64,000 nt of DNA from contig JAIETF010000066.1 in NCBI GenBank assembly GCA_019745415.1, forward strand, positions 1-64,000, in the 5' to 3' direction. Origin of the DNA: Candidatus Obscuribacterales bacterium. GTDB lineage: Bacteria; Cyanobacteriota; Vampirovibrionia; Obscuribacterales; Obscuribacteraceae. The notes under the pieces were generated by a model. That model was not told where the DNA came from and made no database searches. It saw nothing but the letters and a program-made list of their open reading frames with translations. The translations under genes were made by a program, and so were the position numbers. Positions 59,088 to 64,000 of this stretch are shown piece by piece; the first letter of the stretch is position 1, and each line of letters begins with the position of its first letter.

Positions 59088-60443
59088 CTAGGGACCGCCC
59101 AGGGGTAGAATTTTACCTTTGGGTCCGTATGGTGCCACCAGGGTTGATACCGAGCTTATGGTCGACCCTTTACCGGTGGAAGGAGCGCCCGGCAGAGGTG
59201 AGTAGTCCAGCAGGGCGAACTGATAGGGTTCGTAGTCGCTGGGCATGGCTGCCACTGCTGCTTCGTCCTTGAATTGAGGATCAACTAGAGTGGCGGCAAG
59301 GGCGGTTGTATTTCCGGCAACTCTGAATTGTATGTTGCCGCCGCCGTTTATGTTTTGGGTGACCGGTACTTGCACCGAACCGCCGTAGACAACCGAGTTG
59401 GATACTTTGATGTCGCCGCTGCCGGTTGTATAGATAGGACCGCCGAGCATGCCGTAGGGCGGTGTGCCTGGCTGCGACGGCGTGATGAATGTACATCTGT
59501 TGATGCGTACTCTATCGGTGGAACCAGCGGGAAAGGTAAAGTAATTGGCGTACATAGGATGCGCAAGGTAGAGGCAGTTCCCGACCTGGACATTGCCTTT
59601 AGAAAAAGATAGTGCGAAGGTCAAATGTGTGCCGAAGATACAGTTTTGAGCATAGGTGGTGGAATTGTAGTTGCCTTTGAATTGAAAGGTGTTCACACCG
59701 GCGATACCAGTGCCGCAGCCGCGCTGAAAGTTGAGATAGTGTCTATTGGAGCCGAAGGTGCAGTTGCGAAAAACAGTGAGGTTGTTTGAGCCTTCTTGGG
59801 CTACTTCTCTAGCGCCGGTGTTGCACTCTCTAAAGTCGCAGTTAGCCACCTGCACGTTATAGCCGGAGTACTTTAAGCCCACACAGGTGATTACGCCGTA
59901 GGGAGGCAGTCCGATGCGATTTTCGAATTCTATATTGCGCAGATTGATATTGCTTTGTCCAGGAGCGATGTTTATGCAGGCGTCGTGATAGCTTTTGATT
60001 TTGATGCCGCTGCGTTGGGCGCCCACGATATTTATATAAGAACCGCCAATTGAGATGCCGTTTTTGAGACCCGGGTATGGCGGCGGTGTCGGCGTGGCGC
60101 TGGCATTGCCAAAGAGAACTACCTGGCCGTTATGACCAGCACCATTCGCTTGTCTTATTGTGATTGGCGCTGTGGCGCTGCCGCTCTTCGGCACGACTAG
60201 TTCGCTTTGATAGGTGATACCGGTGGTGCCACCATCAAGAATGATTTGGTCGCCGGCGTTGACTTGGTTCCAGTCTATTTTGTCCGGCGCCTGCCAGGCT
60301 GTTTTCCAGTTGGCGCCTGTGGAACCGTCGCCGCTTGGCGATACATAGAAAGCTTTTGCCATCGCTTCACTTTGAAAAGTGAGTACTGCGAGGCTGGAGA
60401 GCGCTAAAGTGAGCGCTCCCTTGCGGGAGAGATATTTCAACAT
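59088..60443 (-). CDS. Secreted right-handed parallel beta-helix protein
   Basis: 451 residues with a signal peptide (ALTLALSSLAVLTFQSEAMAKA). The start of the mature protein is typical of secreted beta-helix proteins: FYVSPSGDGSTGANWKTAWQAPDKIDWNQVNAGDQIILDGG, then APITIRQANG. Repeated coils include NINLRNIEFENR, YNVQVANCDFREC, NNLTVFRNCTFGSN and VRINRCTFITPS. Such proteins include pectate-lyase-like enzymes and adhesins; no catalytic residues can be assigned. Probably exported or surface-located, co-transcribed with the TadG-like gene downstream. Confidence 0.85.
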   Translation of the reverse strand: MLKYLSRKGALTLALSSLAVLTFQSEAMAKAFYVSPSGDGSTGANWKTAWQAPDKIDWNQVNAGDQIILDGGTTGITYQSELVVPKSGSATAPITIRQANGAGHNGQVVLFGNASATPTPPPYPGLKNGISIGGSYINIVGAQRSGIKIKSYHDACINIAPGQSNINLRNIEFENRIGLPPYGVITCVGLKYSGYNVQVANCDFRECNTGAREVAQEGSNNLTVFRNCTFGSNRHYLNFQRGCGTGIAGVNTFQFKGNYNSTTYAQNCIFGTHLTFALSFSKGNVQVGNCLYLAHPMYANYFTFPAGSTDRVRINRCTFITPSQPGTPPYGMLGGPIYTTGSGDIKVSNSVVYGGSVQVPVTQNINGGGNIQFRVAGNTTALAATLVDPQFKDEAAVAAMPSDYEPYQFALLDYSPLPGAPSTGKGSTISSVSTLVAPYGPKGKILPLGGP

Positions 60444-60461
60444 TTCTAAGTTTCTCCAGTC

Positions 60462-60476
60462 TAAGTCATAGACTTA
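60462..60476. promoter_or_regulatory. Small palindrome upstream of the beta-helix gene
   Basis: TAAGTC-ATA-GACTTA, a perfect inverted repeat with a three-base centre, 19 bases upstream of the beta-helix start on the minus strand. The rest of the gap 60444-60584 shows nothing else recognisable. Confidence 0.35.
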
Positions 60477-60584
60477 TTTATGCTTTGCTCGGACACTGAT
60501 TTCGATTTCGAAACCAGTATTACTTTACGTATAGAGCGTGAGGCTAAGGTGAGTGTATTGTGAGAAGACCGTGAAGTTGGAAAT

Positions 60585-62567
60585 TTATTTTGCTGCAAAA
60601 GGCACACCGGCATAGTACTTTATGCGCGCCCAACTGTTCTCTGGGCTTTCGTTTTGACCACTCAAGACTAGGCAGAAATATTTTCGCTCTTGATCATTTC
60701 GCTTAAACTTCTTGAATTTTTCTATGAGCTGTTCTGGAGACATGAAAGGAAGTTCCAATTTGGCATTTTGCAGGGGCACAGTTATGCCCTTCTCAATTGT
60801 TTCAATACCAAGATCTGTTCCTGAGAACAAAGCCAATTTTTTATTGGGTAGTTTCTCTATATAGGGGTGCTCTTTAAATGCAGCTTCCAAGCGGTTTTCT
60901 AAGGCTAAGTTGAGCTTGCCGTAAAGCGGCACTATGCGCTCTGCTTTTTGCGGCGCCACTGCTTTATTGGCGAGGAAGAAGCGACGCAGGGGCTCGTTTA
61001 GTTTTTCTTTGCTGTATGTGATTTCTTGGGCACCGCTAAAGTCATAGCCTTCGCCGCCGTTGAAAGAATAGTCGGTCATACCGATGCGAAAAGACTGACT
61101 ATTGTCGTCTTTGACTCGCTCATAGCGCCCGTCTTTACGTCTGACAAGAATAAATACCAGTCTTTGCCCAGCCGGTCGATCAAGGTCATATGCTAGTTTC
61201 AGTCCGCTTACATCAAGAAAGCGTCCCCCCAGTCCACCGGCTACTGAGTGCTCTAGATTTTTCATGAGCAGCGCGCCGCTTACATTGGCGCAGGCCAAAT
61301 GATTATCAAAGGGAAGCAGCTCTTCTATTTTTTCCAGAGTGATTGGTCCTCTATCAATGCGAGATCTTATGCCGCCGCGGTTTTCCATCGCTATTTCCAC
61401 GCCTTCTTCTTTTCCGGCATCAAGGAAAGCGTCGGCAATGAGGTCGCCGAGGGCTGAGTCATGTCGATAGAAACGCCAGTTGTTATCAAAGTCTCCTTGC
61501 GCCTGCGCCAAGACTGTTTCTTTCAAGACTTTCAAGGGCTCTGCCATTTTCTCTATGTAAGATTTGACATTTTCTTCTTCGGCGATCTTGTCGTTGATTT
61601 CAACTAGTCTGTAACGACTGTGCCCAGGGACTATCTCACCTTTGCTATTGAACGTGAGAGCCAATTTGCCCAGGGTGCGCCCATAAGAGCCGGTCTGAAC
61701 AATCAGGCAGGGCGAGCCTTGTTTGCGTTCGAGCAAGAGTGGTGCTGATAGCCTTGTGTGACTATGCCCGCCGATTATGGCATCGACATCGCCGATTGCT
61801 TGACCCAAGACTTTGTCGACGTCTAGTCCGCAGTGGGTGACCAAGATTATCTTGTTGATGCCTTGTTTTTTGAGGCGCTCGACCTCGGCTCTGATCGTCC
61901 CTATATAGCCGTTGCGTTCAAGATAATTTGGCGAATCCAGATTTTTCTCGGTCAATTTGAGCACAACACCGTCTCTGCGCATCGATAAGTTCTCGATATC
62001 TGGCGTAATGGCTCCGACAAAAGCTACTTTCTGACCGTCTATATCTTTGATTACCGATGGTTTTAGCAGGCTTTTTAGGGCGGGAAGCTTCTCGGCGTCT
62101 AAGTTGCAAGAGAGAATGTCAAACTTGGCTGATTTGAGCTTTTCTGCCAAATTTATGGCACCTTCATCAAATTCGTGATTGCCAATGGTGTAAAGGTCAT
62201 AGCCCATACGATTGAGCAGTTCTACTTCTACTTCGCCCTTATAGCGGGTAAAGAGAGGTGTCCCCTGAAAAATGTCGCCGGCATCAACAGCCAGGCAGTT
62301 CTTTTCTTCTTGCTTGAATTTCTTGATTAAATGGGCAATGCGCGCCATTCCACCCACAACTTTGCCCTTTTCTTTGAAAGGCTCAGCATGGGAATGGAGA
62401 TCATTTGTATGAAGTATGGTAAGAGTAAACTCAGTGGGTGTTTTGTCGGCGCAAGCCTGAGGAGGGCTTGTCAGCAGGAGGGTGGATATGGAAAGGGCTA
62501 AGGCTAGCGGGCTAAACAAGAGAATCAGCCGGGCGGCGCTTCTTTCATTGCTTTTGCCTACTGCCAT
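60585..62567 (-). CDS. 5'-nucleotidase / 2',3'-cyclic phosphodiesterase (UshA family)
   Basis: 660 residues with a signal peptide (LILLFSPLALALSISTLLLTSPPQACA). The metallophosphatase domain shows TILHTNDLHSHAEPF, VDAGDIFQGTP, TIGNHEFDEGAINL, LVTHCGLD and IGGHSHTRL, supplying the expected metal ligands. The C-terminal domain has MENRGGIRSRI and GMTDYSFNGGEGYDF. It is an exported enzyme that scavenges phosphate and nucleosides. The last about 130 residues are less conserved. Its first 80 bases overlap, in antisense, the start of the divergent neighbouring gene. Confidence 0.93.
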   Translation of the reverse strand: MAVGKSNERSAARLILLFSPLALALSISTLLLTSPPQACADKTPTEFTLTILHTNDLHSHAEPFKEKGKVVGGMARIAHLIKKFKQEEKNCLAVDAGDIFQGTPLFTRYKGEVEVELLNRMGYDLYTIGNHEFDEGAINLAEKLKSAKFDILSCNLDAEKLPALKSLLKPSVIKDIDGQKVAFVGAITPDIENLSMRRDGVVLKLTEKNLDSPNYLERNGYIGTIRAEVERLKKQGINKIILVTHCGLDVDKVLGQAIGDVDAIIGGHSHTRLSAPLLLERKQGSPCLIVQTGSYGRTLGKLALTFNSKGEIVPGHSRYRLVEINDKIAEEENVKSYIEKMAEPLKVLKETVLAQAQGDFDNNWRFYRHDSALGDLIADAFLDAGKEEGVEIAMENRGGIRSRIDRGPITLEKIEELLPFDNHLACANVSGALLMKNLEHSVAGGLGGRFLDVSGLKLAYDLDRPAGQRLVFILVRRKDGRYERVKDDNSQSFRIGMTDYSFNGGEGYDFSGAQEITYSKEKLNEPLRRFFLANKAVAPQKAERIVPLYGKLNLALENRLEAAFKEHPYIEKLPNKKLALFSGTDLGIETIEKGITVPLQNAKLELPFMSPEQLIEKFKKFKRNDQERKYFCLVLSGQNESPENSWARIKYYAGVPFAAK

Positions 62568-63087
62568 GGCCGTTCTTCCTCAATCGTCTGCACCTTCTAC
62601 ATATGTATACGCTCAAAGTGCCGGAAAAGTTCGAACTTTGGACTGTGAATATATCACCGAAGAAAATTGTCCAATTCATGCCACGGCCAAGTGTCACGTC
62701 GATCTTGACCCTTTTGATGCTCCCATGAGCTCAAAAATTTATCTGGATTACAAGAATAATTCCGACAAGCCGGTTTCGGCAGTTAAGTTTAGAGTGCGTT
62801 TTGTTGATGCCGAGGGTAAGGACCGGGGCACTTTCCACGCGGTCGATTCATTTTATCTCCAGCCGGGAGGGGAGAGGTCGCAGAAATGGAAGCGCGACTT
62901 CACTTTACATCCTGGCGTGGTCAGTATGAAAGTGCGAGCTCTGCAGGTCAAATATTCAGACGGCGGCGGTTGGCAGAGCGTCAAGATGCAGGAACTGGCT
63001 GGTTCTTCTGAACCTGGAGCCGGCGCCCCAAGCGGTGGAGGCGGAGACCCTGCTGCCGGTGGTGGTGAAGCCGCAGTCAGCCCCTAA
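62488..63087 (+). CDS. Exported protein of unknown function
   Basis: 199 residues from the ATG at 62488, preceded by AGGAGG at six bases; a GTG at 62482 lies within the ribosome binding site. The signal peptide region is RISRAALLSLLLPTAMAVLP followed by YVYAQ. The mature part resembles a FxLYD/DUF-like Ig-type beta sandwich: VDLDPFDAPMSSKIYLDYKNNSDKPVSAVKFRVRFVDAEGKD and QPGGERSQKWKRDFTLHPG. It ends in a Gly/Ala/Pro-rich tail. Function is not known. The 5' end is antisense to the nucleotidase signal-peptide region. Confidence 0.78.
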   Translation: MERAKASGLNKRISRAALLSLLLPTAMAVLPQSSAPSTYVYAQSAGKVRTLDCEYITEENCPIHATAKCHVDLDPFDAPMSSKIYLDYKNNSDKPVSAVKFRVRFVDAEGKDRGTFHAVDSFYLQPGGERSQKWKRDFTLHPGVVSMKVRALQVKYSDGGGWQSVKMQELAGSSEPGAGAPSGGGGDPAAGGGEAAVSP

Positions 63088-63112
63088 ATCTCTTCCAAGC
63101 GCTGATAAATAA

Positions 63113-63136
63113 TTTGGCGAAATTTTTGGCGAAATT
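63113..63136. repeat. Two adjacent copies of TTTGGCGAAATT
   Basis: A perfect 12-bp direct repeat (63113-63124 and 63125-63136) in the intergenic region, about 48 bases upstream of a candidate -35 (63184). One helical turn spacing makes a pair of activator or repressor half-sites plausible. Confidence 0.5.
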
Positions 63137-63183
63137 ATGTATTGGGCAGTCGGCGCCAATCTAGACGAATGCAATCGGAAATA

Positions 63184-63216
63184 TTGACGATTTATATTTT
63201 CCGAGTGTTGTATTGT
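63184..63216 (+). promoter_or_regulatory. Possible promoter for the small membrane protein gene
   Basis: TTGACG at 63184-63189 is a good -35. Candidates for -10 in the following TTGTATTGTATAT are imperfect (TATTGT at 21 bases, TTGTAT at 18). No other gene lies in the gap 63088-63264. Confidence 0.35.
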
Positions 63217-63264
63217 ATATCCACTTTCAAAAATTGAATAACCATCTCCTGGGGAGGATCGCAT

Positions 63265-63453
63265 ATGGCTCATGCCCGAGAGCCAATCGCGACGATCGTC
63301 TCGCTGGTTTGTGTTGCACTGACATGCTTTGTCATTGCCAAGGCAAGCTCGTGGGTTCTGCTCGCCTCGATTGTTGTCGTGTGTTTCGCTTGCTGTCTCT
63401 ACAAACTCATAGACAAAAATGAAAAACCAGGTCTTGCCCGTAGGCGAGTCTAA
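63265..63453 (+). CDS. Small two-helix membrane protein
   Basis: 62 residues. Strong support for a real gene comes from GGGGAGG about eight bases before the ATG and a textbook terminator 15 bases after the stop. Two hydrophobic segments (IATIVSLVCVALTCFVIA and VLLASIVVVCFACCLYKLI) are separated by four residues (KASS), and the C-terminus is basic (NEKPGLARRRV). Four Cys lie in the membrane parts. No family is recognised. Both termini are probably cytoplasmic by the positive-inside rule. A membrane regulator or stress peptide is conceivable but unsupported. Confidence 0.7.
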   Translation: MAHAREPIATIVSLVCVALTCFVIAKASSWVLLASIVVVCFACCLYKLIDKNEKPGLARRRV

Positions 63454-63468
63454 TGGAGTGATGCGAAG

Positions 63469-63492
63469 CCCCTGCTGCGGCAGGGGTTTTTC
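63469..63492 (+). terminator. Intrinsic terminator
   Basis: CCCCTGC (63469-63475), loop TGCG, GCAGGGG (63480-63486), then TTTTT. It ends the small membrane protein transcript and lies next to the 3' end of the convergent murJ gene. Confidence 0.92.
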
Positions 63493-64000
63493 ATTTGCGC
63501 AAACGTTTGAGCAGATAGTTTATTTCTTCTACCTTAAGAAGATAGCAAAGAGCCAAATAGAGCAGACCGCCTAAGCCGGCTGCCAGTGCCAGTGCTAGAC
63601 CCTGCCCCAGCAAACCTGGGTTGAATTGCAAGAGAGAGGGACTGGTTAGTCTATAGAGATAGGCGGTGCTGAGAGCGCAGGCAAGAGAGGCGAAGAGCAT
63701 GGCTGAAACCGGCTTGATTAGCTTGCTTGCACCGAGTCGACCGATTTTTCGTCTGAGAAAAAAACTCAAAAGACTCAGGTTGAAAACAGTAATTAGCGAT
63801 GTGGAAAGTGCTACACCCCCGAGCCCTAGATTGAACTGGCGCACCATTAACCAGGTGATTGCCAGTTTTACGCCAATGGCACAGAGCCCTACATGGTATG
63901 GAGTCTTAGAGTCTTTATGTGCATAAAAGACCCTGGTAATAAGGTCTCTGGCTACGTAAAAGAATATGCTTGGCACCAAATACAGTAGCACTATCGTTAC
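63491..64000 (-). CDS. murJ: Lipid II flippase MurJ, C-terminal part (runs off window)
   Basis: Partial: 169 residues of open frame reach the window edge with no stop, so the 5' part lies beyond 64000. The first visible GTG (63991) is probably internal. Membrane segments and the MATE/MviN-type pattern are clear: PSIFFYVARDLITRVFYAHKDSKTPYHVGL, VKLAITWLMVRQFNLGLGGVALSTSLITVFNLSLLSFFLRRKIG, and two to three more helices before the basic end LLKRLRK. It moves lipid II across the inner membrane for peptidoglycan synthesis. Assignment rests on the typical FYAxxDxxTP motif of MurJ. Confidence 0.88.
   Translation of the reverse strand, partial: VTIVLLYLVPSIFFYVARDLITRVFYAHKDSKTPYHVGLCAIGVKLAITWLMVRQFNLGLGGVALSTSLITVFNLSLLSFFLRRKIGRLGASKLIKPVSAMLFASLACALSTAYLYRLTSPSLLQFNPGLLGQGLALALAAGLGGLLYLALCYLLKVEEINYLLKRLRK

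Overview
The window is a dense stretch of bacterial chromosome with no plasmid, phage, transposon, rRNA, tRNA or CRISPR signature that I could see. About 54 protein genes cover almost all of it, and no gene-free gap exceeds roughly 260 bases. Many genes appear to start with TTG or GTG. The lineage cannot be fixed from the sequence alone. The mix of a rimP-nusA-ylxR-infB-rbfA-truB cluster, dxr (MEP pathway), many secreted TPR proteins, DUF4388, SRPBCC, SUKH and LRR families and long lineage-specific secreted proteins would fit a non-photosynthetic relative of cyanobacteria (Melainabacteria/Vampirovibrionia, for example Obscuribacterales). That is a low-to-moderate confidence inference. No photosynthesis genes are present.

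Layout. 1-10.2 kb: lon, a secreted protein overlapping its end, a CNNM/CorC-type membrane protein, a SUKH-ankyrin protein, a DUF4241 protein, a repeat-rich KPADAGA/AAKQAE protein with a structured leader, and two secreted proteins. 10.2-17.8 kb: a DUF389 membrane protein, then an aminotransferase / aldehyde dehydrogenase / acyl-CoA dehydrogenase operon closed by a strong hairpin, a DUF4239 membrane protein behind a perfect palindrome, and a methyltransferase. 18-28 kb: a TPR protein and a DUF4388 plus degenerate GGDEF protein, convergent with a minus-strand run (orf382, dxr, upp, Ser/Thr kinase, FecR-like secreted protein, membrane-anchored protein). 28-35.8 kb: a giant PDZ-TPR protein, an LRR-serpin fusion, an SDR divergent from a TetR regulator, and a GNAT acetyltransferase.

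35.9-48 kb is translation and RNA housekeeping: mnmE-orf202-thrS, an HU-like protein with a histone-H1-like tail, and the rimP-nusA-ylxR-infB-rbfA-truB-CPBP protease operon. Its leader carries a textbook intrinsic terminator between promoter and rimP, suggesting attenuation by NusA. 48-64 kb: ybeY, dgkA, a Trp/Gly/Asn-rich protein, an iron/cobalamin-type ABC importer pair, a cysteine desulfurase, an aldehyde dehydrogenase, two secreted TPR proteins, a TadG-like protein with a parallel beta-helix protein, a 5'-nucleotidase whose signal-peptide coding region is antisense to that of its divergent neighbour, a 62-residue two-TM protein, and the 3' part of murJ running off the end.

The items most worth a second look are the LRR-serpin fusion, the nusA-operon leader terminator, the antisense overlap of two signal-peptide coding regions, the leader in which the Shine-Dalgarno sequence sits in a hairpin behind tandem CCCCT repeats, and the 24-bp palindrome at 16.15 kb.
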